NCBI GenBank assembly: GCA_028622995.1 | Contig: JAJQJQ010000007.1 | Span: forward strand, 2,542,001-2,606,000 | Direction of reading: 5' to 3' | DNA from: Panagrolaimus kolymaensis | Taxonomy: Eukaryota; Nematoda; Chromadorea; Rhabditida; Panagrolaimidae | Length of the DNA stretch: 64,000 bases | Part shown: positions 39,556 through 50,623 of the stretch, piece by piece | Layout of the letters: every line of letters starts with the position of its first letter | How positions within the stretch are numbered: position 1 is the stretch's first letter | The notes under the pieces: model-generated | The model's input: the letters and a program-made list of their open reading frames with translations, nothing else | What the model was told of the DNA's origin: nothing | Database searches by the model: none | Program-made: the position numbers and the translations under genes

Positions 39556-42500
39556 TTATAAAATATTACATAAATGTGAATGGTTTCTTTGAAATTTGAA
39601 TCCACCATTTTCGATATCTCCATTTCCATTCATGTCATGATAATTGCCATTTGTCTGAAATAAAAATAATAGACCAAAGCGGAGAACTTTTTGCAACTTT
39701 TTTTTTTGCAAATGACTTTTAAAAATTCTTAGTAATTGCAGCTTTCATTTAAAAGCAAAAACAAGCATTTTGTTTTGACTTCAAAGAAGTTAAAAATTAT
39801 GTATTTTAAGTCATAGCAATTAAATATGTTTGGTAGTAATAATAACATACCTTATGATTATTATGTTTTTTCTTTTTAAAATCTTCACTTTTTTCGGATA
39901 TTAAATCACTTGCATCCACATCCGCATGCAATTCAGCATAACCATCAATGGTTTCATCGCCTTGCCTTTTCTTTCCTGTAATTTCCCAAACACTTTTTCG
40001 ATCATTCTTTTCCAAAAAATATGTAAACATTTGTCCTTTTCCCTAAAAATATTTTTTTATTATTGACTACTTTTTTTTTATTGGAAACAAACTTTAATTT
40101 CAACATTTCCACGTGAAGTAAAAATAAAGGTTGGATTTGTTGCTAAACCACTATTTTTTGCAGATTCGCTAACATGGATTCGTCCAGGCAATCCATGTGA
40201 TTCTAAACGATTTGCAACATTTACCGTATCACCAAATAAGCAGTATCTGCAATAAATGTTCCTTTCAAAATATGATTATGATTAGTTTTATGATTGATGA
40301 TGAATTTTTGCATTTTAATTTAAATTTATTTTTAAAGAAAGATGGTAAAATGGTTTTTATCTTTCTATTTCGTTGTTGTTGTTGTTAAAAAAATACTGTA
40401 ATATTTTTTAAATTATACCTCTCTTTCACCTATTTTTGTTTTAAAATGTAAAAAATCTTAAAAATGATACACACACACTGGTTATTATTATCTAAAATTT
40501 AATCCTGTAAGCAAACCGACATTTTTGTCGGTCTAGATCTAAACCGACAGCTTTGTCTGTTTGCTTACAGTGTTGTTAATAATTATTAAATTGTTTTTTG
40601 TTGCTCAAATGTATTAATGAATTTGTATATATATTAAATATCAAAATTACCGACCGAGGCATTTTTGCGCCTACTACTCCAGCAACCGCTGGACCTATAA
40701 AGTAATTTCGAATTAAGCCATGGTTAAAAAGGCGATTATAAAGGATTGGTTATTACCTGAATGAACACCAATTCTTATGCGAATTGGTTGTCCATTGATT
40801 GGGCTTAAAACGCATTTACTTTCCATTAACATTCCAATTGCAACATTGAGAACACGTTCAGCGTGATTTACACAATGTTTAGGAACTCCACCAACGATAA
40901 CATATGCGTCACCAATCGTCTCAACTTTATAAACATCATTCTGGAAGGAAATATTTTTTGTTTAATTTTTTTCTGTTGGAGACTTTTGACTTTAAACAAC
41001 AGCAAAAATGGATATGTCAGATTAAATATTTTTTTAAATTTTATAGTTTTTCTTTTGCAGCTGCTTATAGCAACAATTTTAGATATAAGTAACTTACAAG
41101 TCCAACTAATCTATCAAAGCGAAGATACAAATCGTTAAGAAGATTAACGACATCATATGGAGTACAAAGGGCGCAAATATTGGTAAATGTAACAATATCA
41201 GTAAAAAGTACAGTGGATTCAGAAAATTCACTTGCATCCACTGCATGTCCTTGTCTAAGGCTTTCTGCAACGGAAGATGGCATGAGTTCCTTGAGTAAAT
41301 CTTCAGTTTTTTGTTTTTCATTTTCAAGTTCTAATGCCATTTTTTTAAGATTTCGGGTGGTTTCTTCTAACTTTCGACTAAAATTAGATATTAATTAATG
41401 GTATAATGGTTGCTTTTAAAGCCCAAACAGAATGCGTACTTAAGTTCAACTTGACTCATTCTTGATTGATTTAACATAATTAAATCTCGAGTTGAATCAT
41501 GTCTTTGCATATCAGAGATAAATAAATTTCGATCCAAAAGTTCTCGAACTGTGGTTACATTTAATGAACATAGATAAACAACATGTTCTCCACCATTTAC
41601 ATAAACCATGGCACCTTTGATTGTTACGGGCGTGCTTTCAATATCATCCATGGCATCATCGTTCATAGATTTTCGCAATTTAAAAATGAAAAGACTATTT
41701 CGATATGCTCGAATTGAATCATAACTCAATGGAATTTCAGGATGAACAAGTTCAATAATATCATTAAGTTTTGTTTCACCTCGAACTATATTTGGATAAC
41801 TATTTTTAATATTTACTCCTATAAAAATAAGAATCATTGAGAACTTATGGAATGTAAAAACGGGCACATACCAACATGTTCAATGATTAAATTTTTATCA
41901 AAGCAAACGTGATGTGGAAATGCAACACAAAAATCATGAAGGTTTACACTGAATTCAGTCTGAAAATAATTAAAATTTTACAATTCAAAAACATAGTTGT
42001 AAAAGAATTGGATATGTATGTATGGTACCGATTTTGAGAAAGTGAATTTTGAAATGCGTTTGAGAAGTCCAAATTGAGCAGAAAATTTTGAAAGCTAAAA
42101 ATAATTTAAAAGCGCCATTCTTTTGTTGACGAAATCCTTTTATGATTTTCATATAATTATTTGGGATAAATACCAAAACAAAAACGGGGCTTACCGGTGG
42201 TGAAATTTCGATGCTTATATTTGAAACTGATTTACTTGTAATTGAACGACTTGGATGTCCATTGGTTTCAATCTACAAAAAAATGGTTTACATTTTTTTT
42301 GGAACTCTAAAAGCAAAGGAAGACAAACTTGAGTAATAATAAACACAACATGTTCCATAACAAATGTTTCCAAATGCTCTTGCTTTCTTTCAAGTACTCT
42401 CATCATTATTTCAGTATCATAAATTCTTCTAGCAACCTCTCTTACGACTCCTAAATTTTCTCACAATTTTTTAAAACTACAAAAAACAATTTTCTGTATT

Positions 42501-43584
42501 TACCTTTAACAATTGGATAAAGCCCTGATCGACGTGAATAATAATGTAATAAAAGAGATCCATCTGGTTGAGGATCACAACGAAATGAAGGACCTTTTAA
42601 TTTTGTTCGATAAACCACGCTAAAAAAGATAATAAAGATTTTTGACTAATTTCTAAATATTAAGTAGGGTTCCATTGACGAAATGGACGGGGGTGCCAAA
42701 AAAACTGTCATCAAAACTTTTTGAATTAGAATATTTTCTGTAAAAAAAATCTGTTACTGCTATGTTGTAGAGCTCATAGTGTTACATAACATGGCAGTTT
42801 TAGATTTAATTCTCAGAAAAAATCGTAATTCAAAAAGTTTTGATGACGCTTTTTGAAAGTTGTCATATGTCATCGAATGTCATCAAAACTTTTTGAATTA
42901 CGATTTTTTCTGAGAATTAAATCTAAAACTGCCATGTTATGTAACACTATGAGCTCTACAACATAGCAGTAACAGATTTTTTTTACAGAAAATATTCTAA
43001 TTCAAAAAGTTTTGATGACAGTTTTTTTGGCACCCCCGTCCATTTCGCCAATGGAACCCTAATATTAAGCAAATTTTTTACTGATCAATAAAATAATGGA
43101 GTGAATCTAAAGAATCTAAAAATCCTTCCAAATCAGATGACATGGCTCTCAAAAGTTCATCCCATCCTGTTTCCATTGTAAATTGAATTAAAAATCCACC
43201 ATATGCTTCCCAAACTTCTTCAACGGGGATTCCTAAAATCAAAAAAAGTCAATCATTCAATTTTTGTGGAATTTAGAGAAAAGAACAAAAAAGGCTACTA
43301 ACCAATTACATTTCCCATGGCATGAACCATTCGCAATGTATCTTCATCTTTATAGTAATGTGAAATATCCGGTTCAAGTCCTTCCTCAAATTTCGCCAAT
43401 TGTCTAAAATTAACATTCATTTGTTTTGATTGAAACCTAAGAAGCTAAAAAACACCTACAAAATTTTAATCCAAGTTTCCTTGCCATATTTTCTTGTAAC
43501 TAATTGTCGAAAACTTTCATGAATCCATCCAAACTAAAATAATAAAACTATTTTTAAAGGCTAAAAAAATATTCTTCTTACCAT
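39556..43584 (-). CDS. Soluble guanylate cyclase with haem H-NOX domain
   Basis: About a dozen exons on the reverse strand. The first coding exon is just the ATG (43582-43584), spliced to [19 protein letters not shown]. The H-NOX domain has the haem-ligand His at residue 105 ([10 protein letters not shown]) and the Y-x-S-x-R motif (HYYSRRSGL) that holds the haem propionates. A HNOBA/PAS-like region ([37 protein letters not shown]), a signalling helix ([19 protein letters not shown]) and the catalytic domain follow: [22 protein letters not shown] and [17 protein letters not shown] with both metal-binding Asp, then [21 protein letters not shown] Lys/Asp/Asn-rich C-terminal tail ends the protein. 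Members of this group make cGMP and in C. elegans sense oxygen (gcy-31 to gcy-37). Which paralogue this matches is not resolved. Confidence 0.92.
40505..40570. repeat. 66-bp cruciform palindrome in gcy intron
   Basis: Outer arms CTGTAAGCAAACCGACA (40505-40521) and TGTCTGTTTGCTTACAG (40554-40570) pair with one mismatch. Each half also forms an inner hairpin (ACCGACA...TGTCGGT and ACCGACAGCTTTGTCTGT). The ends read GTAAGC and TTACAG on both strands, like splice borders. No clear target-site duplication is visible. Confidence 0.85.
42665..43061. mobile_element. hAT-like foldback MITE
   Basis: A 397-bp element with two 183-bp arms (42665-42847 and 42879-43061) that are inverted copies differing by a single base near the tips, around a 31-bp spacer. 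The tips read TAGGGTTCC, matching the YARNG start common in hAT terminal repeats. An 8-bp direct repeat ATATTAAG flanks it (42657-42664 and 43062-43069) and fits the nTnnnnAn hAT target pattern. No transposase is encoded, so it is non-autonomous. It lies in an intron of the guanylate cyclase gene, in the region coding for the H-NOX domain. Confidence 0.88.
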
Positions 43585-44655
43585 AGCTTTAAAGCAGCAA
43601 CAACAGAAGCAGCCAAACTTCAAAGTATTGGAAAACTATTAATAAAGTTTTTTTCCTCGTCTTTAAAGCATTTTTATTTCCTCCTGTAATAAATATTTCG
43701 TCAAATACCTCCTTTGCTCACTTTTTTTCTGTTAACGTTTTCCTTCATTTTAAAATACTCTAGACTTTTATGAGAAAAATACTTTGAAAATATCTCAAAC
43801 ACACGCAACATCGTGCGCATATTTAAATATTATTCCATTTCTTGGTAACATATTTATCATTAATTATATATGTTATTTGGTTAATGCTTTTTTCTTTTCC
43901 CCAATGAAAGAATCAAATATACAATTTTGAAAAAAAAATTCTACGTCGAAATCCTTTAATAAAAATAAAGGGATGATGTGTTGTTATTGCAAGGTCAGCC
44001 GCAAGGTACTGTAATTAATTTTTTACTTACCTAATTTTTTTAATAATTAAAGCATTAAAAATAATCAAAAAAAAATGGTTTTCCTTGAAGTAAAAGATTC
44101 AAAAAGTGTTACTGCTCGATTTGTTTGCTTGCTATCATAAATAAAAAGTGAATTCATATCTTTGAACATGAACTTATTTTTTAACCTCACCAAAAATAGT
44201 CTAGCAATATCATTATTGAATAAAGCATTTCGTTCGATAATGGCTAAAGGCAATTAAATGTTTTGAATTTGCGCTCTCTCACACAACGAAATTAAACTAC
44301 TGTAGAACATGCGAGAGAGGAGTTTTCTCATGTTTCAACCAACTTTTTACAAGTCTAACTTTTTTTTCATTCGTTGTTGCTTTTGCTTTTCAAAGTTTTG
44401 CTGCAAATTTTTTACAAAGTTCTAAAATAATTTTTACCATTTTCCTAAAAAAATTTTTGGCTTTACACTGTTTTTTTGCTGCCGATTGTCATCCTTCCTC
44501 ATATCCATTTGTTTATCAACCATTGTATTGGCTTCATAACTTTTTGACAACACTTTAGTTGCGTGGCGTGTCCCATTTTTGCCGTGAATTTTCAATATCC
44601 TGTATCATAAAACCATTTTTTAGTTATCAACTTGTCAAACATCTACGTTTAAAAG
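43585..44655. other. Divergent intergenic region
   Basis: Between the guanylate cyclase (-) and the KGG-type gene (+). A 62-codon reverse frame (44065-44253) has mixed composition but begins with TTG and shows no splice context or recognised motif. Confidence 0.5.
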
Positions 44656-45835
44656 ATGACTAAAAACACTCCTGAAAGCAAGCGTGACAGCTCTGCTAAT
44701 GATAACAACCGTGGTTCTCAAGGTTTGTATTTACGACTATTTTCTTCTTATATTGATTTTTTGTTTTTAGGTGAACATGGCAGCCATGATGAACATCAAA
44801 AAGATCCTGCTCGTGTTGAAGCTGGCAAGAAAGGTGCTGCTGCTCGATGGAACAAAGATGATCTAAATGGCGACAATGGCGGTGAACACCAAAATCAAGA
44901 TCAAGGCAATAAGCGCCAAAGCCAAGAACATCACAAAGATCCTGCTCGCGTTGAAGCTGGCAAGAAGGCTGCCGAAACTCGCTCTCGTCAACATCATGGT
45001 GATGGACAAGAAGGTGGAAATCAAAAGCAAGCTCATGATGGCAACGATGATCACGAGAAGGATCCAGCTGCTGTTGAACGTGGAAAGAAGGGTGCTGATG
45101 CTCGATGGCACAAGGGTCAACAACATGGTGAAGAAGATGGCGAAGATCAAAACAAAGACCAAGGCAATAAGCGCCAAAGTCATGAACAAAACAAGGATCC
45201 TGCTCGTGTTGAAGCTGGCAAGAAGGCTGCCGAAACTCGCTCTCGTCAACATCATGGTGATGGACAAGAAGGTCGAAACCAAAAGCAAGCTCACGAAGGT
45301 AATGATGATCATGACAAGGATCCCGCTGCCGTTGAACGTGGAAAGAAAGGTGCTGATGCTCGTTGGCACAAGAATGACCATGGCAATGACGACACCGAAC
45401 ATCAAAAGGAAAATCAAGATAAGCGTGGACAACACGAAGATCATGAAAAAGACCCTGTGTAAGTTTTGTTTTGATAAAGGTTTTCTTTTTTTCATTATCA
45501 TTTTTATAGTCGCGTCGCTGCTGCTAAAAAAGCCTGGGAAACTCGTCGTCATCATGAAGCTGAACACAATGAAGAAGAACCTCATGCGAAGAATCCTAGA
45601 ATTCAAGGTAATGCTGCTGGTGATGGTCAACATATCGAAGGAGGTGATGATCATTCAAAACATGTCAAGTAAGCTTTTAAAAAAATACAAATATTATGAT
45701 AATGCCATTTCTTTTTGTAGCTTGGATCCTCATGGTAAACCTATCAGCATTCAAATCGACGTCGCCGCTGATTCTGCTCTCAAAGTTACTATCAATGAAG
45801 GTGGTCAATCTGAAGTTGCACAAGGTGATAAGTAA
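44656..45835 (+). CDS. Hydrophilic KGG-type stress repeat protein
   Basis: Four exons (44656-44722, 44771-45458, 45510-45668, 45721-45835) encode about 340 residues, extremely hydrophilic and rich in His, Asp, Gln, Lys, Glu and Gly. The core is a series of helical repeats: KDPARVEAGKKGAAARWNK, KDPARVEAGKKAAETRSRQ, KDPAAVERGKKGADARWHK, each repeated, and a last degenerate RVAAAKKAWETRRHH. These resemble the KGG/stress-induced repeat of bacterial general stress proteins (GsiB, YciG) and fungal Con-10, although the second Gly is Ala here. A more ordinary C-terminal strand region (HGKPISIQIDVAADSALKVT) follows. Family members accumulate under starvation or drying, and this copy could be an LEA-like protectant; that is inference. 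No signal peptide. AATAAA lies at 45979-45984. Higher codon bias than its neighbours suggests strong expression. Confidence 0.85.
44905..45420 (+). repeat. 258-bp tandem coding duplication
   Basis: Two adjacent in-frame units of 258 bp (44905-45162 and 45163-45420, 86 codons each) are nearly identical, especially over GGCAATAAGCGCCAAAG and the following repeat coding parts. Each unit holds one KDPARVEAGKKAAE and one KDPAAVERGKKGAD repeat. The similarity at DNA level points to recent duplication or gene conversion. Confidence 0.85.
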
Positions 45836-46329
45836 TGAATGGTCGTCCTGTTATCTCTTTATGAGACTGCTTTTTTTGTTATGTTATCTCTTGTAACCCG
45901 TTTTATTAATATTTATTGATTGTTTTCTTTTTTTCTTTTATGTTCTGTTTGTTTTGATTTGTGTATAAAGAAATTTTCAATAAAGACTTTATTGCTTAAT
46001 CGTTTTTACATAGTGTCTAACAAAATTAGAATTTTCAAATGAGCTTTTATTGTTTTACTTTAGCAGCTTAGGTATTCGATCATTATTTATTATCAACATA
46101 AGATAATAAATACATGAGTGGTAATTGGATGTTCTTGAAGCAACAGAAAAGCATTATCATTATTTTAAGAGAAGCAATTTGATAAATGCAAAGAGGTTAT
46201 AATGCATTTATTCTCATAGCGAAATTATCCATGCTTTGCACACGTTGCATCAATATATCGAGATGGTTGATCACCACTTTTTTCAATTGTTACTTATCCC
46301 TTTATTGTTTATTCCTTTTAACAATTTGA
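45836..46329. other. Intergenic spacer
   Basis: 3' UTR and poly(A) signal of the repeat-protein gene, then AT-rich sequence up to the COG6 start. Nothing else seen. Confidence 0.5.
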
Positions 46330-48653
46330 ATGGCAGACGGAGGAAAATCCTTAAAAGCTGAAATTGAGCAACTTGTCAATGCTCAGATCCATAATGATGA
46401 AGTAAAGAAAAGACTACCTAATATTAGCTTAAAAAATTATCCTTTTAGAACTTTGCCAATGGAGTTCAATATTTGCAAAGCTTGATTCCTTCATCCATTG
46501 AAGAAGAAGAAAACTTTGAAGATGGCGATAAACCGCGAAGGCTCATTCGCCCTGTTGCAGAAAATCGAAAAGTGCGCGAAGCTTTGGAACAACGAGAAAT
46601 GGAACTTTTTGAGAACTTTTCTCAACAATTTGCTCAGGTTTATTGGAAGCATGAAAATTAATATCCTTCTTTAACCCTTGATTTTTAGATGAATGATCAG
46701 GTTCAAGGTTTTGTTTCAAAAATTCAATCCATGAATGATATTTGTAATGATTTATCAAATAGAATTCAGTCCAATAAAGAAAAGACTCGAGATTTACTTC
46801 GTAAAACTTCCATTTTACAAACAGAAAAGTTTGTTTTATTTAGCGATACTTGATATCAAATATTCACTCTTTTAGAAAACTTTTACAAGCAAAAGAAACT
46901 TATTTGAATGAATTTTTTGATAAATATTCTTTGCCCGCTGAAGATGAGAAAGCTTTGAATACTTCAAATGGTTTGATTTTTAATAAAATTGATGGGTGAA
47001 TGAATATATTAATTGATGCTATTGTTTATTTTAGATGGAACCATAAATGAAAACTTTTTCCGAGCTTTTAAAAAATTACTTGAAATTATTGAAAGAGTCG
47101 ATGAAGCGGTTAAAGGTGCCCCAGAAAATATCGCATTGTATGTTTTCTTAATTGTTCTTAAAACTTTTTTTCAATCTTTCATTACTTTAGGACTGAGATT
47201 TCAACTAATTTGGAATCCAAACGATCTCAAGCTTACAGCGTTCTTTTCTCTTCCATCCAACGTAAGCTCTCCCATCCTTCTAAACAATTTTCATTAATAT
47301 AAAGATTTTATATGTAGGTGAATGCCGTTTTCTCAATGTTGAATTTCTCGAACTCAAGCCCATCCTTTATCAATCATTTGAAGCTATTCAATGCAAAGAA
47401 GAATTGTTTACTGCCGCTTTGGAAGAATATAGTAATGCTCGACGAGGTTATACCGTGCATGCATTTATTGATGCTTTAACAAAAGGAAATAAAAGCGGAA
47501 CTCAACGACCTATTGAACAATCTTCAAATGATAGCTTACGATATATCAATGATATGCTTGCATGGATTCATCAAGAATTAGATATTGAAAGAGAACTGTT
47601 ATCAACGCTTTTGAAAAATTGTAAAGCTGAAACTGTTAGTGCACTTACAAAGAAAATCTTAGCAACTATCAGTGAAGGACTTTGTCAACCGCTGAAACTT
47701 AGAGTAGAGCAATCATTAACTCGTGAAACTAACTGCGTTATTTTATATCGACTTTCATCGTTATTTTTGTATTATTCGAAAACCTTTGAGCAAGTTTTTT
47801 GGTTTACATTTAAGATGAATTCCCATCTTATTTTAGAGCAACATTTGGTGAATCTTCGTTGCTTGTTAAATCTCTTCAAGATTTACATGAACTTTCTTCC
47901 AATATGTTTTTCTCCAGCGTTACTTCAACGGTTCATCGAATTCTTAGCAATATGACTGTGCCTGATTATGACCTTCTTCCTGTGAATGCTATCAACCAAA
48001 CTCTCCTCCTACTTCGTGATATTTTAGAATCACAAAATGATGGAGCATTTACAGCTGTAATGGATAAAAAAGATATGTACACTAAAATATTTTCTCATAT
48101 CCTTGATCCTTTAAATCAATCTATCCAATTAGTTTCAAGCAATCTTCATAGTCATTTGGATATTGCTGTTTACATGCTCAATTGTTTAAATGCAATTAAA
48201 TCGGTTATTGTTCTTTATCAATACACAGATAACAAATTAGAAATGATTAAAGCTCAAATCGATGCTAATGAAGATGTTCTTGTAAGCGAACAAGCTTCCT
48301 CAATTTTAACCAACACAGGTTTCGTTGATTTTTATCGTAAAGCTCTGGCTCATCAATCAAATCAAGGACCATTATCAAAGATTCCTGGAATGGAAGCTGA
48401 ACGAATTGCTGGGGCTATTGCAATGTTTAATGGATTTTTAGAAAAACCTGAAGGTTTCCAATGTCATCAATGTGCTAAAATTAATTCGGCAAGAAGTCGA
48501 GAATCAGTTCAAAAAAGAACATTTGAAAATGTTGTATCAGCTTACAATGTTATTTACACAAAAATTATTGATCCTACAAATGGATATCCTGCAGAAATGA
48601 GCCTTAAAACAATTGAAGAAGTCAATGAAGCTTTAGCGAAAAGCGTTCATTAA
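46330..48653 (+). CDS. cogc-6: COG complex subunit 6
   Basis: About eight exons encode some 640 residues, the normal COG6 length. The N-terminal part is coiled coil (EIEQLVNAQIHNDENFANG, ENRKVREALEQREMELFENF, NDQVQGFVSKIQSMNDICND, EKKLLQAKETYLNEFFDKYS). The rest is the all-helical rod: FRAFKKLLEIIERVDEAVKG, RECRFLNVEFLELKPILYQS, RRGYTVHAFIDALTKG, DMLAWIHQELDIERELLSTL, VYMLNCLNAIKSVIVLYQYT and MEAERIAGAIAMFNGFLEKP. COG6 belongs to lobe B of the conserved oligomeric Golgi complex, which tethers vesicles for retrograde traffic within the Golgi and keeps glycosylation enzymes in place. Introns are 45-70 bp with TTTTAG acceptors. Confidence 0.93.
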
Positions 48654-49872
48654 AAAAATTTTACCAAAGATATTTTTCATATGAATAATGCAAATATGTA
48701 ATTTATATGGGTTTGGGAAAAGGTGCAAAATTGAGATAGAAAGATAATTTATTCAAAATAATTTATATTTTTATGTTGCAAAATGATTTAATAAAATATT
48801 TTAATATGTAAAAAGCGATGGAAACCAACTAATTACAGCTTTACCTTACCAATGATTGTTATAAAACTATTTTTGATTTTACTAACCAACTTTAATGGTT
48901 TAATTTCTGCCTACGCGATGTTAAAGTCAAACTTAAAAAACAAAAGCTTTTGAACACATTTAAAGAGGAGGGATGAAGAAGCCGCTAATCTTCTTCGATG
49001 AAAGCAATTTTATGTATGCAGAAGGCAATAAAAGTTTCTAAAAAGCAATATTGCGACAAACCGAACACACTTTTTTTTCAAATCCCCAGGGAATTGGTTT
49101 TAACAAAGATAGACAGCAAAGTGACGAATGGCACAGTTTTTTTTTCGTTAAAGTTAGTAAGTATCAAACTTTGATGTCAATGAAATTCAAACAAAGAAAG
49201 CGATTTGCATTTGTTTTTTTGGTTGATTTGAGGCAATAAAGAAGAGATAAAGAATGGGACGAAGACGTGTGTTTCCGTTTAATGATAAAAGAATAATTTG
49301 ACTCCGTTCGTATTTTTTATTTTGATAAATTTTCCACTTTCCAACTATGTTACATGAACATAAAAAACCTATTTTATTTTTTTTGCCATTGAATGGATGT
49401 AATTCAGTTTTAGGAAAGTTTTTTAAGTGTGAGTATTGAAGGAAAAGAAGATATTTATGCATGAATATTATGATGGTTAATGCTTTTTTTGTTGTCATCA
49501 TAAAGAGCAGAAAGAAGAGAAGGGTGTTTGAGTCATTTTCATATTAGTAATGAAAAGGAATGCTTTAGGTTTAAAGTTAAAGGAGAAATCATAAAAAGTT
49601 TTGCCAATAATGTATTGTAGTCAAATTGGATTCCTCTTCACTTGTTTTTCTTTTTTAGTCACTATCAAGATATTAGCTTTTTGTTTCATTGTACTAAAAT
49701 TTTGTTAATCTTGAAATTAAAGTCACACTTGAAAATAAAAATGTTGCGACTAGAGAGCTCTCCAAAATTGAGTAAGTTATGTATACAAAAAGCACGCGTA
49801 AGTTTATGCTCAAAAATAGGCAAACATTGATACATATATTATTTTTATATAACGCACATTTACAATTTAAAT
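48654..49872. other. Convergent intergenic region
   Basis: Between the 3' ends of COG6 (+) and the mucin-like gene (-). AT-rich. Open frames at 49051-49239 and 49187-49501 overlap on opposite strands and show no family features. Confidence 0.5.
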
Positions 49873-50623
49873 TTATTGATGACTTGAAGATTGAAGATTT
49901 GTTGTTTGTTGTTGAGAAGCTTCAGGTACGACTTTAGGTTCACCACGTGCACTTGGAAGATTTGCTCGACGACTTTTCAATAAAGGTACTTCATGTTCGG
50001 ACAAAATCAATGGCTTTTTATGGAAGCATCGAAGCCAATCATCATAGAAGAGATCACGACGAATAAAACCAACTGCAACGATGATTGGCCAAAAGATAGC
50101 TCCAATTGATACGATCTAAAATATTGAATTGATTAAAAAAAATACTATAAGGATGTAATAAAAGTTGATAGCAGTATAATGGATCCACTATTTATAGTAA
50201 GAATAAACTCACCCATTCAAGAATACCCATCCCATTATTTGCAACTAGCTTCTTCTTTGGTTTATATGTTGTTGCATTTGTAGTTGTTTGAATTTCATTA
50301 ACAGTAGATGTTTCATTTTGAGTTGTTGCTTCTCCAATGTCTTTACCAGGTTTTGTAGATGTGGAAGTTTCACCTTGAGTTGAAGATGGGAAAGGTTCAC
50401 TTGGAGTTGTAGATGATAATGTTGTTGTTGCTGTTTCTTTTCCATTAGTTGAAGACAAATGTGATGCATCCGTTGTTGTAGTAGAGGCATCTTTTTCAGG
50501 AGATCGAATGCTTCGAACTAAAACGGAATCATTAAATTGTTCATCAGAGAGTGCTTTTGTTTGAGATCCAATTCCAATAAAAATCAAGGCGAAAATTAAA
50601 CATTTAAGGCCACAACCTTTCAT
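49873..50623 (-). CDS. Mucin-like single-pass membrane protein
   Basis: Two exons (intron 50116-50212) encode about 215 residues. A clear signal peptide (MKGCGLKCLIFALIFIGIGS) is followed by a short acidic part, a dibasic-like RSIRSPEKD, and about 80 residues dominated by Thr, Ser, Pro and Glu (TTTTDASHLSSTNGKE, TTLSSTTPSEPFPSSTQG), expected to be heavily O-glycosylated. A membrane helix spans the exon join (GILEW then IVSIGAIFWPIIVAVGFI). The cytosolic tail is basic, with a possible di-hydrophobic sorting signal (HEVPLLKSRR), and ends in a Gln/Ser-rich stretch. No named family recognised. Start is the first ATG; upstream the frame has only TTG. Confidence 0.78.

Noticed and set aside
44065..44253. 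Reverse open frame with mixed composition
   Set aside because: Starts at TTG, no recognised motif, no splice signals in consistent positions.
44863..45654. 263-codon reverse open frame opposite the KGG-type gene
   Set aside because: It mirrors the repeats of the forward gene; composition is Met/Ile/Ser-rich low complexity with no motif.
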